Assembly: GCF_051781005.1 (NCBI RefSeq)
Contig: NZ_JBPWOA010000053.1
Coordinates: 1 to 64,000 of the forward strand
From: Anabaena sp051781005
GTDB taxonomy: Bacteria; Cyanobacteriota; Cyanobacteriia; Cyanobacteriales; Nostocaceae
DNA: 64,000 nt
Direction: 5' to 3'
This document shows positions 41,311-50,300 of the stretch, piece after piece. The position numbers were made by a program, and so were the translations under genes. The notes below the pieces were generated by a model that saw nothing but the letters and a program-made list of their open reading frames with translations, was not told the origin of the DNA and searched no databases. Within the stretch, counting starts at the first letter, position 1; each line of letters opens with the position of its first letter.

Positions 41311-41949
41311 TTAAGTTCCTGGTAAATTCCGCAATCTATCATCTAAATGAGTCCGGTCAGCCAAAGCCTGTAACATTGGCCCATGATCTGTAAACTGGAC
41401 AATACTTAAAGACCCAACTGGACACCCCCAACGATAACGAAAGCGTCCCACATCAATTCCTAATAAACTACAAAGAATGATTCTGATAGTTGCCTTATGA
41501 GCAACAACTAAAACATTACCATCGTCGTAAAGATGCTTAATTTCTTCAATTACTTGCATAGCGCGAGAAGCAATTGTTACCGCTAATTCTCCACCAGTGG
41601 GAGCATACCAAGCAGGGTCGGCCGACCAACGGATATAATCATCATGATATTCACGGCTGATGATTTCTGGGGTTTTACCTTCCCATTGACCATAGTTAAT
41701 TTCCTTCAAACCATCTCGCAGTTCAGGTTGCATTCCTATGGCTGTACATAGAGGTTTCGCTGTCGCTATAGTTCGTCGCATAGGACTAGAAAAAACTGCC
41801 TTCCAGTGGGTAGAACTGTAAGCAGCTGCAAAAGCATTTGCCATTTCTATACCGTCAGAGGTGAGTTCTGAGTCTATTGCACCGCAATAGGCATTCATAC
41901 GACTAGATTCTGTTTGTCCATGACGGAGTAGATAGAGAGTTAGGCTCAC
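41311..41949 (-). CDS. Histidine phosphatase family protein (phosphoglycerate mutase-like)
   Basis: The 212-residue protein opens with LYLLRHGQTESS, the R-H-G motif (9-11) with the phospho-accepting His10, and later has VVAHKATIRI, the second catalytic His. CGAIDSELTSDGIEMANAFA matches the acidic substrate region. The superfamily includes cofactor-dependent phosphoglycerate mutases, cobalamin phosphatases and others; the substrate is not specified by sequence. It diverges from the carotenoid oxygenase gene. Confidence 0.85.
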   Translation of the reverse strand: MSLTLYLLRHGQTESSRMNAYCGAIDSELTSDGIEMANAFAAAYSSTHWKAVFSSPMRRTIATAKPLCTAIGMQPELRDGLKEINYGQWEGKTPEIISREYHDDYIRWSADPAWYAPTGGELAVTIASRAMQVIEEIKHLYDDGNVLVVAHKATIRIILCSLLGIDVGRFRYRWGCPVGSLSIVQFTDHGPMLQALADRTHLDDRLRNLPGT

Positions 41950-42086
41950 GGTATGTTCTCACTGAGTTTGAATTTAGCAGTCTCAATATTCAGAGAATAA
42001 CCGTATTACTGTCCAGGAAAAAGAGCCAACGCTCACTTTGCTCAATTATATTAAAGAAAGTGCCGTAATAAAACTCAATATTAACA

Positions 42087-43478
42087 ATGCTCACCACCGC
42101 AGTAAATCCGTATCTTGATGGCAATTTTGCCGCAGTTCGTCAAGAAATCACCACAGACAGCCTAAAAGTTATCGGTGAATTACCCTCCGATCTTTCCGGG
42201 ATGTTTGTCCGTAATGGCCCTAACCCCCAACATACACCTATAGGACAGTATCACTGGTTTGACGGTGATGGAATGTTACATGGCGTGCAAATCAGCAACG
42301 GTAAAGCCACCTATCGCAATCGCTACGTCCGCACGAGAGGATGGAATGTTGAACATGAAGCGGGTAAAGCTGTCTGGAGTGGAATGTTAGAACCACCTCA
42401 AATGGATAACCCCCACGGACCGGGGAAAAATACAGCTAATACTGCGTTAGTATGGCACGCCGGACAATTTTTAGCAGTGTGGGAAGGAGGTGCGCCGCAT
42501 AATATCCAACTTCCTCAATTAGAAACCATTAGTGAATATACTTACAATAATCAACTCGTTTCTCCTTTTACTGCTCACCCCAAAGTAGACCCAGTGACAG
42601 GAGAAATGATGTTCTTTGGCTACTCATTTGCCCCACCATACCTGCAATATAGCGTAGTTTCAGCCCAAGGAGAGTTATTGCGAACCGTCCCCATTGACAT
42701 ACCAATGGGAGTAATGATGCATGATTTTGCCATAACTGAAAATTACACGATCTTCATGGATTTACCTTTGACATTCAGCCCAGAACGAATGCAAAAGGGA
42801 GAACCGATGATGATGTTTGAGAGCGATCGCCCCAGTCGTTTTGGCATTGTCCCACGTCACGGAGATAACAGCAACATCCGCTGGTTTGAAACTCCCTCCT
42901 GCTTTATCTTTCACATCCTCAACGCCTACGAAAACCAAGACGAAGTAGTACTTATCGCTTGTCGCATGAGTTCCACAAACGTCTTAATGAGTCAATCAAC
43001 AGATCCCACAGCAGACATACCCCTACTACACCGTTGGCGCTTTAACCTCAGCACAGGTGTAGTCAAAGAAGAAATGCTAGACGATGTACCAGCCGAATTT
43101 CCTCGCATTAACGAAAATGCTTTAGGAAGAAAAACCCAATATGGCTACGCTGGAAAAATGGCCAACAGTCCTGTACCTTTATTTGAAGGGGTAATTAAGT
43201 ACAATTTCAGTAATGGCAAATCCCAAACCCATGAATTTGGACAAGGACGCTATGGCGGTGAAGCAGTATTTGCACCCCGTCTTCATGCCACTACAGAAGA
43301 TGATGGCTGGCTTATAACCTTTGTTTATGATCAAAATTCAGAAACTTCCGAATTAATAGTAATAAATGCTCAAGATGTCACCAGCGAACCTGTCGCACGA
43401 GTCATCATTCCTCAACGAGTACCCTATGGTTTCCACGGTGCTTGGATATCAGAATCACAGTTGAGAAATTCTATCTAA
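42087..43478 (+). CDS. Carotenoid oxygenase (RPE65/CCD family)
   Basis: The 463-residue enzyme has the beta-propeller pattern with Fe-ligand histidines: TAHPKVDPVTGEM, MMHDFAITENYTIFMD, FHILNAYENQDEV and PYGFHGAWIS near the C-terminus. The N-terminus has the family FVRNGPNPQHTPIGQYHWFD. It cleaves carotenoids or apocarotenoids with O2 to aldehydes. Cyanobacteria carry several paralogues with different cleavage sites, and the specificity of this one cannot be read. Repeats follow the stop. No signal peptide is seen, so it is probably cytosolic or membrane-associated. Confidence 0.92.
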   Translation: MLTTAVNPYLDGNFAAVRQEITTDSLKVIGELPSDLSGMFVRNGPNPQHTPIGQYHWFDGDGMLHGVQISNGKATYRNRYVRTRGWNVEHEAGKAVWSGMLEPPQMDNPHGPGKNTANTALVWHAGQFLAVWEGGAPHNIQLPQLETISEYTYNNQLVSPFTAHPKVDPVTGEMMFFGYSFAPPYLQYSVVSAQGELLRTVPIDIPMGVMMHDFAITENYTIFMDLPLTFSPERMQKGEPMMMFESDRPSRFGIVPRHGDNSNIRWFETPSCFIFHILNAYENQDEVVLIACRMSSTNVLMSQSTDPTADIPLLHRWRFNLSTGVVKEEMLDDVPAEFPRINENALGRKTQYGYAGKMANSPVPLFEGVIKYNFSNGKSQTHEFGQGRYGGEAVFAPRLHATTEDDGWLITFVYDQNSETSELIVINAQDVTSEPVARVIIPQRVPYGFHGAWISESQLRNSI

Positions 43479-43731
43479 TTCGTAAGAATTCTCCTATACC
43501 CCACATTCTCGTTCCCATACTCTGTATGGGAATGAATTCTAGAAGGCTCTGCCTTCCTTTGCTAAAATAGTAGCTCAGGAGATGAAATAGTCCATTAGAT
43601 AGATTAAATTTCATTCACACAATTACCCATTCAAAAAATAGTAAAGTAAAAATATCAATTCACTAAATAATTATAATTTCTCCTGTCCACTCACAGCAAT
43701 CTTGTAAACCTTAAACTTACTGACATTTCTC
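43479..43731. other. Intergenic region with repeat
   Basis: It holds the inverted half of the CTCGTTCCC repeat (43508-43556) and nothing else recognised. Confidence 0.6.
43508..43556. repeat. CTCGTTCCC palindromic repeat, copy 2 (partial, inverted)
   Basis: It reads CTCGTTCCCATACTCTGTAT then GGGAATGAATTCTAGAAGGC. It is the reverse complement of 41153-41201 with few differences. Confidence 0.7.
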
Positions 43732-44790
43732 ATGGCTAGAAAAACCAAGTCTGCATCTCCTACCAACCAAGTACCTCTACTTGCACTTTCTGAACTACAT
43801 ATCCATTTAGAAGGATTAGAAAAAGAACACCAATCACTACTCAAACAGATTAAGAGAAAGCGAACAGAACTAAATAACTTTGTAGAACAAATGCGTTCTT
43901 TAGCCACAGAGGTATTTCATCAAGCCACCCCCTGCTTCAAAAAAATGGCAGACCTCGATCAGGAAATTCATGCACTTTTCAAGGAAATTTTTACTACTAG
44001 AAAATTTGGTAAACAAACCCAGAAACATATAGAAGGACTTTATTTAAATCTCCAAATGTCCGGGATAATCAGCCCCAAATCTGCCAAACAAGAAGACGAC
44101 GATACAGAACTAGATCAACTGTTTGAAAACCCAGAAGAAAATGACGAAAATAAAAATAATCAAGGTCGTCATCACTATTGGGAATCACAACATGAAGCAG
44201 AGTCTACTTCCGCAAGCAGAACAGAAGAATCCAGAAAAATTCGGCAGACATTTTTGAAGTTAGCAGAAATCTTTCACCCAGATAAAGTACAAGACAGTGA
44301 AACTCATAAGTCTCATACAGAAATCATGAAAGAAATCAATAAAGCCTACCAAGAAGGAGACTTAGCAAGACTTTTAGAAATTGAACGTCAGCATCAATTA
44401 GGAGAATCTATTGATAGCAATAGTGAAGATGATTTAACTCGTAGATGTAACAATCTAGAACAACAGAATGAAATTCTTAAAACTCAATATGAGAAATTAA
44501 AACAAGAACTACGTCTAGCTAAAAATACCCCTGAAGGAACAATGGTTTCTGATTCTCGCAAAGCCGCAAAACAAGGAATTAATTCTGTTGATTTAATGTT
44601 AGAAACTTTAGAATCTCAGATTAATATCATTGTTGATATTCGTGATTTTATCAAAGATTTTAGAGAACAGAAAATTACTATTAAAGAATTTCTTGCAGGT
44701 CCCCCAAGTTTGCGCTCATCGAGAGAGGATATGATAGAAGAACTGCTAGAAGAGATGATGCAAGAATTAGGGGGAGTAATTATTTTTTAA
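43732..44790 (+). CDS. J-domain-like coiled-coil protein
   Basis: The 352-residue protein has a long N-terminal coiled coil (SELHIHLEGLEKEHQSLLKQ), an acidic linker (DDDTELDQLFENPEENDEN), and at about 165-220 a J-domain-like segment (IRQTFLKLAEIFHPDKVQDS with the HPD motif, then EINKAYQEGDLARLLEIE). A second coiled coil and an acidic C-terminus follow (ELLEEMMQELGGVIIF). J domains stimulate Hsp70 (DnaK) ATPase. The rest of the protein has no known family. It is a single gene, convergent with the hydrolase. Confidence 0.75.
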   Translation: MARKTKSASPTNQVPLLALSELHIHLEGLEKEHQSLLKQIKRKRTELNNFVEQMRSLATEVFHQATPCFKKMADLDQEIHALFKEIFTTRKFGKQTQKHIEGLYLNLQMSGIISPKSAKQEDDDTELDQLFENPEENDENKNNQGRHHYWESQHEAESTSASRTEESRKIRQTFLKLAEIFHPDKVQDSETHKSHTEIMKEINKAYQEGDLARLLEIERQHQLGESIDSNSEDDLTRRCNNLEQQNEILKTQYEKLKQELRLAKNTPEGTMVSDSRKAAKQGINSVDLMLETLESQINIIVDIRDFIKDFREQKITIKEFLAGPPSLRSSREDMIEELLEEMMQELGGVIIF

Positions 44791-44831
44791 AATAAGATTT
44801 TTTAGCTTTAGTCTGTAATTGGAAATAAAGT

Positions 44832-45653
44832 CTAATGTTTCAAAAGTAAATCATTAAACTCGCGCAAAATCTTTCCATAATTATCTCCTGCAACCAAAAA
44901 TAAATCATTATGATTTGCTGTTTCTACCCACAAATAAAGTTTAGGTGAATTGACAGCAGCAAATAATTTTTTACCATGAGCAAAAGGAATAATTTCATCT
45001 GATTTACCATGTATCACCAACACAGGAGATTTTACTTTTTTGATTTTATCCAAATTGGTAAACTTATCAAAAGGTAAAATTGGGAAAGGTACAACAACCC
45101 GAAAAGCTGAAGTAAAAGCACTTTCAAGAATTAAACCCGCTACAGGTTTTCGTACCGCTAAATCTACTGCTGAACCACCCCCAACTGAACGCCCAAAAAC
45201 AATAATTTTCTCTGGTTTAATCTTTAAATCTTCAATTAAATAATTGTAAGCAGTTTCAATATCTTGATAAGCATGATTTTCTGTAGGTGTTCCTTCACTC
45301 GTACCATAGCCGCGATAGTCATAAGCAAAGACACTAAAACCTAAATCGCGTAATTTTTTTAATATTTCTTTGATATCTCCCAAATCTTCCGCATTCCCGT
45401 GGACATAAAGAATTGTGTATTTAGCTTGATTGTTTGGTAAATATACTGCTGAAATTTGCTGTTTTCCCCTCGTCTTCAGCTTGATAATGTCTTTTGTATC
45501 TTCATAGCTAGACGGTTGAGGCAGAAAGATCATACTATCTGCCCGAAAATATACATAGACGGCAAACAAAGTGTAGATGAAAATTAAAGATTTGAGCATC
45601 CGTTTCCAGGTAAAATCACCAATTAGCAGTTTTTTTAGTCGCTGTTTATCCAT
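44832..45653 (-). CDS. Membrane-anchored alpha/beta hydrolase
   Basis: The 273-residue protein has an N-terminal membrane helix (SLIFIYTLFAVYVYFRA, ~22-38) and an alpha/beta hydrolase body with the oxyanion HGNAEDLG, nucleophile Ser156 in GRSVGGGSA, acid in HGKSDEIIP, and base His in ANHNDLF. It resembles ABHD12/13- or BEM46-type hydrolases with an extracytoplasmic catalytic domain. It probably cleaves esters or thioesters; the substrate is unknown. Confidence 0.85.
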   Translation of the reverse strand: MDKQRLKKLLIGDFTWKRMLKSLIFIYTLFAVYVYFRADSMIFLPQPSSYEDTKDIIKLKTRGKQQISAVYLPNNQAKYTILYVHGNAEDLGDIKEILKKLRDLGFSVFAYDYRGYGTSEGTPTENHAYQDIETAYNYLIEDLKIKPEKIIVFGRSVGGGSAVDLAVRKPVAGLILESAFTSAFRVVVPFPILPFDKFTNLDKIKKVKSPVLVIHGKSDEIIPFAHGKKLFAAVNSPKLYLWVETANHNDLFLVAGDNYGKILREFNDLLLKH

Positions 45654-45850
45654 GTCTAAGTGTAAAATTGATGTATATTGTAATGATTATAAGTATGATA
45701 TGCTGGTGTACATCTACTAATTTGCCAGAGCGTGAATATTCTAGCTTGTATGTACTTATGTACAAGTAAATTATTACCCTTCCGTTGGCGCACGTCTCCT
45801 AAAAGGGTCAATTAAGCAAAAGATACAAATTTTAAAAATTACCTATTACC

Positions 45851-46819
45851 ATGTCTATAGATTTTACTGTGGTTATTCCCACATACAACGGAGCAATTCG
45901 TTTACCCGAAGTTCTGGAAAAATTGCGAAATCAAAGAGAAGTAGAAAATATTAGCTGGGAAATTGTAGTTGTCAATAATAACAGCACAGATGCTACAGAA
46001 AAAGTAATTCAAGAATATCAAGCGAACTGGAATCATCCTGTACCCTTGCGCTACTGTTTTGAAACTCAACAAGGATGTTCTTTCGCCCGACAAAAAGGTG
46101 TAGAAGAAGCTAAAGGAGAACTAATTAGCTTTTTAGATGATGATAATCTACCAGCGCTAAACTGGGTAAAATCTGCATACACATTTGCACAAGAACATCC
46201 AAAAGCAGGTGCATTCGGTAGCAGAATTTATGGTGCATTTGAAACCAAGCCACCAGCAGAAATTCAATCAATCATTTTTTATTTGGCTCTTGTCGATAGA
46301 GGCTCAGAACCTCTGATATATGAACCACGCAAAACAGGACTTCCTCCTGGTGCTGGATTAGTTGTTCGTCGGGACGTTTGGAATCAATGTGTTCCTTCTC
46401 AGCTAGTTTTACTTGGTAGAGCGGGAACATCTTGGATGGCAACTGGTCAAGATTCAGAAGCATTATTGTATATTCATAATGGCGGCTGGGAAATTTGGTA
46501 TAACCCAGCAATGGAGATTGAACACGTCATCCCATCATCACGATTAGAGAAAACTTATCTGATGCGGTTGATGAAAATTATTGGTTTAGGCAGATTTTAT
46601 TTAAGGATGTTATCACTATCATGGTGGCAAAGACCTTTTGCTTTTTTAATTTATTTAGTAAGTGATTTATGCAAGGTAATATTACATTATTTTCGTTATC
46701 GAGAAGTTTTAAATAGCCATGTTGCTGCTGCTTATCAGATGGAACGTCTAAAGGCAACTCTAATTAGTCCTTTCTATTTATTTCGTTTAAAAATTAGCAA
46801 TTACCTAAAATTACTGTGA
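45851..46819 (+). CDS. GT2 glycosyltransferase, HpsE-like paralogue
   Basis: The 322-residue GT2 enzyme begins FTVVIPTYNGAIRLPEVLEK with the family nucleotide-sugar loop and has FLDDDNLPALNWV, the DxD-type metal site. Sequence along its length closely follows the HpsE-like protein at 57470-58423 (shared ENISWEIVV, NNNSTDAT, RYCFE, PPGAGLVVRRD-type elements), so it is an hpsE paralogue. It probably adds a sugar in surface polysaccharide synthesis. Two further GT2 genes follow with gaps of 8 and 33 bases, forming one operon. Membrane-association helices are seen toward the C-terminus. Confidence 0.85.
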   Translation: MSIDFTVVIPTYNGAIRLPEVLEKLRNQREVENISWEIVVVNNNSTDATEKVIQEYQANWNHPVPLRYCFETQQGCSFARQKGVEEAKGELISFLDDDNLPALNWVKSAYTFAQEHPKAGAFGSRIYGAFETKPPAEIQSIIFYLALVDRGSEPLIYEPRKTGLPPGAGLVVRRDVWNQCVPSQLVLLGRAGTSWMATGQDSEALLYIHNGGWEIWYNPAMEIEHVIPSSRLEKTYLMRLMKIIGLGRFYLRMLSLSWWQRPFAFLIYLVSDLCKVILHYFRYREVLNSHVAAAYQMERLKATLISPFYLFRLKISNYLKLL

Positions 46820-46827
46820 GATAATTT

Positions 46828-47814
46828 ATGTCCAATATAATATCTGTAATAATTCCTGTTTTTAATGGACAAACTACAATAAAAGAGACAATTCATAGTA
46901 TTTTAGAACAAACTTTTACTGATTTTGAGTTAATCATTATTAATGGTGATTCAAGTGATTCAACACTAGAAATTGTTTCTCATATCCAAGACCCCCGAAT
47001 CAAAATATTTTCTTACCCAAGAGCTAATGTTGCAGTTAATCGTAATCGGGGTTTTCATCATTCCTGTGGTGAATTTATTACTTTTTTAGATGCAGATGAC
47101 CTATGGACTCGTGATAAACTGGAATCACAATACACTGCATTTCAAGAAAATCCTCAAGCTGGAGTTGTTTATAGTTGGAGTCATCGTATAGATGAGAATG
47201 GAAAATTTTTACGCAAATGTTCCTCTGTCTATTGGATGGGTGATGTTTATGAGAAGCTATTGTTAGATGATTTTATTGGTAGTGGGTCCAATGTCATGAT
47301 TCGCAGAGATATCTTTACTTTAGTAGGTGGTTTTGATGAATCTTTAACAAATGCTCAAGATACTGATATGTGGTTACGCTTATCAGCAATCACAGATTTT
47401 ATTTGCGTACCAAAAGCTCAAATTTTATATCGTATGGTGCCAAATTCTATGTCCTCTAACATTTTAGGACTGGAGAAATCAAACCTACAGGTTATTCACC
47501 GTGCTTTCACTCATCAGAAAGCTGAATCTTATCAAAATCTCAAACCACAAGCAATAGCTAATCTCTACAAATATCTCTGTTACAAGGCTTTAGATGCATC
47601 TCCTGGAAAACAAAATACCTTAGTTACAACCAGGTTTATATTGATAGCTGTCATTACAGATCCTAGCCTTTTAATAAAACCTATAATTTGGAAAGCAACT
47701 TTGAAACTTTTGGTAATGACTTTACTTCCTCCTATTTGGGTAAATGTATTGTTTACTAAATTTCCTCGTTTCTCAAATACCAGTACTTTCTTAGGATATG
47801 AAAAAACTGTTTAG
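46828..47814 (+). CDS. GT2 glycosyltransferase
   Basis: The 328-residue GT2 enzyme has IISVIIPVFNGQTTIKETI at the start, a DADDLWTRDKLESQ acidic-metal segment (about residues 88-101) and DTDMWLRLS as the likely acceptor/base motif. It follows the HpsE-like gene by 8 bases and is paralogous to the next gene, sharing ETI-SIL, DADDLWT-DKLESQ and NSMS-N. These pairs resemble the glycosyltransferases encoded in hps loci (HpsF/HpsG) by family and context. I do not assign a precise hps letter. Confidence 0.85.
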   Translation: MSNIISVIIPVFNGQTTIKETIHSILEQTFTDFELIIINGDSSDSTLEIVSHIQDPRIKIFSYPRANVAVNRNRGFHHSCGEFITFLDADDLWTRDKLESQYTAFQENPQAGVVYSWSHRIDENGKFLRKCSSVYWMGDVYEKLLLDDFIGSGSNVMIRRDIFTLVGGFDESLTNAQDTDMWLRLSAITDFICVPKAQILYRMVPNSMSSNILGLEKSNLQVIHRAFTHQKAESYQNLKPQAIANLYKYLCYKALDASPGKQNTLVTTRFILIAVITDPSLLIKPIIWKATLKLLVMTLLPPIWVNVLFTKFPRFSNTSTFLGYEKTV

Positions 47815-47847
47815 TTAAATTGCTAAGTAAATTAGCAAAATATAATC

Positions 47848-48786
47848 ATGATCTCTGTAGTTATTCCCGTTTATAATGGTGAGAAAACAATTAGAGAAAC
47901 TATTGAATCAGTCCTCACCCAGAACTTTAAAGATATAGAAATTATAGTAATAAATGATGGTTCAAATGATTCAACACTAGAAATTATTAAAAGTATTGCG
48001 GATTCACGAATACAGATATTTACATACACTAATGCAGGTTTAGCCGCTAGTCGGAATCGGGGAATTTACCACGCTAGTGGCGAATATATTTCCTTTATTG
48101 ATGCAGATGATTTATGGACACCTGATAAATTAGAGTCTCAATGGCAAGTTTTACGAGAAAACCCTGCTTCTGCTGTAGCTTATAGCTGGACTGATTATAT
48201 AAATGAATCAGGAAAAATATGCAAATCAGGTCGTAGAATAATAGCTAATGGAGAAGTTTTTGAGCAGCTTTTACTATTTAATTTTTTAGAGAATGGTTCT
48301 AATCCTTTAATTCGTACTCAGGTTTTCAAAGAGATTGGTGATTTTGATGAATCACTTTTAGCTTCAGAAGATAGAGATATGTGGTTGCGTTTAGCAGTTA
48401 ACTATGAATTTGCTTGCGTCGAGAAAGTACAAATATTATATCGAATATCTCCAAATTCAATGTCTGCTAACTTGAAAAAACAAGAAGTAGAAACATTGAA
48501 AGTTATTGAAAGATTTTTTGCTCACCCAAAGGCTGCATCTTTACAACACCTAAAAAAATATAGTCTTTCTTATCTATATAAATACCTTTTATTTAAAGCT
48601 CTAGAAACACCAGTGGAACTACAGCAAAGTTGGAAAGCTACACAATTCTGGTGGAAATGTGTTAAGAACGACCCATCTGTACTCAAACAGAGACGAGTCA
48701 TGTTGATAGCACTAGTAAAAATTGCTTTTCCTGAAATAATTAACGTAGTCAAAAAAATAGCAGCTACTTCTAGAGAAAGAAACTGA
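47848..48786 (+). CDS. GT2 glycosyltransferase
   Basis: The 312-residue GT2 enzyme begins MISVVIPVYNGEKTIRETIE, has FIDADDLWTPDKLESQ (metal/nucleotide site) and RDMWLRLAV. It is a close paralogue of the gene just upstream, probably from a tandem duplication. Its C-terminus is basic and may sit at the membrane (KKIAATSRERN). A MITE-like element follows at 48810-49029, between this gene cluster and rpmB. Confidence 0.85.
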   Translation: MISVVIPVYNGEKTIRETIESVLTQNFKDIEIIVINDGSNDSTLEIIKSIADSRIQIFTYTNAGLAASRNRGIYHASGEYISFIDADDLWTPDKLESQWQVLRENPASAVAYSWTDYINESGKICKSGRRIIANGEVFEQLLLFNFLENGSNPLIRTQVFKEIGDFDESLLASEDRDMWLRLAVNYEFACVEKVQILYRISPNSMSANLKKQEVETLKVIERFFAHPKAASLQHLKKYSLSYLYKYLLFKALETPVELQQSWKATQFWWKCVKNDPSVLKQRRVMLIALVKIAFPEIINVVKKIAATSRERN

Positions 48787-49189
48787 GAAACAATCGCTTC
48801 GAGGAATTAGAGGATGTCTGAGAAGTGTGAGATGTCATGCTGTAGCTTGCTTCCTGTCAGATATGCAGTACCAATGAAGTGTACGGATAATGCCAACACA
48901 GAGCCTGCTAGAGGCTATAGCATCTCACAAATTAACGGACAATAGAGGAGATTCGTTGCTTTCCTTCGGAACCTCTGCTCCACTCAGAATGACAAAATAT
49001 ACCTTTTTCTTACTTTTTCAAACATCCTCTTAGACTGTTGGTTGAGTGTTCACGCCTTAGCACAACTACAAATCAGGCTGAGTTTTACAAAGAAGGAGAG
49101 GATCTAGCAAATCACAAACCCTAATTTTTGCTGTAAAGCGCCTAAAATAAAAAGGTTGTACTCAAATAATAATCTGGAGATATTTTGTT
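48787..49189. other. Intergenic region containing a MITE-like element
   Basis: Most of this stretch is the element at 48810-49029. The rest is the rpmB upstream region. Confidence 0.75.
48810..49029. mobile_element. MITE-like element with TTA target duplication
   Basis: The left end GAGGATGTCTGAGAAGT (48810-48826) and the reverse complement of the right end GAGGATGTTTGAAAAAGT match closely. TTA flanks both ends (48807-48809 and 49030-49032), a TNA-type duplication as in some IS5-group elements. The 220-bp interior contains a dyad (GTGAGATG ... CATCTCAC) and no gene. It was probably mobilised in trans. Confidence 0.75.
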
Positions 49190-49426
49190 ATGTCCCGTCG
49201 TTGTGAACTCACTGGTAAAAAAGCTAATAATGCAATGGCAGTTTCCCACTCCCATCGTCGCACAAAGCGTCTGCAACAGGCCAACCTGCAAAATAAGCGG
49301 GTATGGTGGGCAGGTGGCAATCGTTGGGTGAAACTGAAATTGTCTACCAAAGCTATCAAAACCCTGGATACAAAAGGTTTAGAAGCTATGGCAAAAGAAG
49401 CCGGTATCAACCTCAACCAACACTAA
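49190..49426 (+). CDS. rpmB: Ribosomal protein bL28
   Basis: The 78-residue protein is bL28, with CELTGKKANNAMAVSHSHRRTK at the N-terminus and RWVKLKLSTKAIKTLDTKGL after it. It is a component of the 50S ribosomal subunit. It is a single gene between glycosyltransferase genes and the hps locus, which is a common kind of housekeeping insertion. A hairpin repeat follows its stop. Confidence 0.96.
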   Translation: MSRRCELTGKKANNAMAVSHSHRRTKRLQQANLQNKRVWWAGGNRWVKLKLSTKAIKTLDTKGLEAMAKEAGINLNQH

Positions 49427-49445
49427 AATATTAGCCCTATCGTAG

Positions 49446-49473
49446 GGTGGGTTAGGTACAGCCGTAACCCACC
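49446..49473 (+). terminator. Hairpin downstream of rpmB
   Basis: GGTGGGTTA (49446-49454) pairs with TAACCCACC (49465-49473) around a 10-base loop. No T-run follows, so it is a possible terminator or a common GTAGGGTGGG repeat. Confidence 0.45.
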
Positions 49474-49594
49474 ATTAACAACCAACAATATAACTAAACC
49501 GCGTCTAATTTGAAACCCATAGTTTTTTCTTAATCGGGTTTTATTCCTAAATCCTATACTGTTCACTAGTCTTCAATATAAGTTTTGGCGTTAT

Positions 49595-49710
49595 TATACT
49601 GCAAACTGGTAAAATCTGGACTTATGTCATACTGAGCGTAGCGTGACGACGCAGGAGTCATACGCCACGCTGCGCTATCAGAATGACACTTGTGAACTGT
49701 TTTTAGTATA
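49595..49710 (-). repeat. MITE-like hairpin repeat, copy 2 (inverted)
   Basis: Same family as 4870-4988, in the opposite orientation. Ends are TATACTGCAAACTGG and AAACAGT-type sequence before TATA. The central part differs from copy 1 (other palindromic insert), suggesting divergence. Confidence 0.75.
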
Positions 49711-49803
49711 ATAGAAATTAATTTGCTTAACTGAAACGTCAAACTTTTCAAATGCAGACTTAACTGAAGCATTGCATCTATCTAAAATAGAAATCTCCGA
49801 AAA

Positions 49804-49860
49804 AAATGTAGAGAAGTTCCATAGAAAGTCTCTGCAAGGGTTTTGGATGACGTAATATTT
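49804..49860. repeat. GTAGAGA hairpin repeat, copy 2
   Basis: Related to 17013-17067, sharing AAATGTAGAGA, TCTCT, AAGGGTTTT-type sequence and GACGTA. The stem is imperfect here. Confidence 0.55.
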
Positions 49861-49956
49861 TAATTTTAAAATTCAGTATATAGAAACTGTGTATACGCTT
49901 TTACTGTACCAATTATGATGTATCACAATAAAAATTTCTACAGTGATATCTTTTCT

Positions 49957-49984
49957 TGACAATCTGGGTATTCTATACTTGTCA
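49957..49984. promoter_or_regulatory. TGACAA/TTGTCA dyad upstream of hpsA
   Basis: TGACAA (49957-49962) and TTGTCA (49979-49984) form a spaced palindrome with TTGACA as a possible -35 box. No good -10 at the usual distance is seen. It lies about 320 bases before the hpsA start. Confidence 0.3.
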
Positions 49985-50300
49985 TGTTAATAATAACTTT
50001 ATGAACCTAACTTAAATTCTTTTTTTTACGTGAAATTACCGGGAAGATGCTACAATTTGATAGATATGAATTTCAAAATTCAGTATTTCCCAGATGAATG
50101 CCAAGATTTCAACAATGTTATAACTTAAACTAGTGTTCTCAGTGACTCTCTACTAGACTCGCAAGTCAGCACATAACAAACACAGTTGGCATAAAAATAA
50201 ACCTGAATTGTGTCTGTAAGACAATGTTAATAGACACAACTATCAATATCGAAAAAGCTAAAAATACGCGCCCAATAATTACTTGACAGGGGAAGCAGCT

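Larger units (their letters stand above)
49427..50300. other. Intergenic region between rpmB and hpsA
   Basis: It contains a hairpin (49446-49473), a MITE-like copy (49595-49710), a copy of the GTAGAGA repeat (49804-49860) and a TGACAA/TTGTCA dyad (49957-49984). It must include the hpsA promoter. A short minus-strand frame at 49566-49772 is part of the MITE. Confidence 0.65.
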
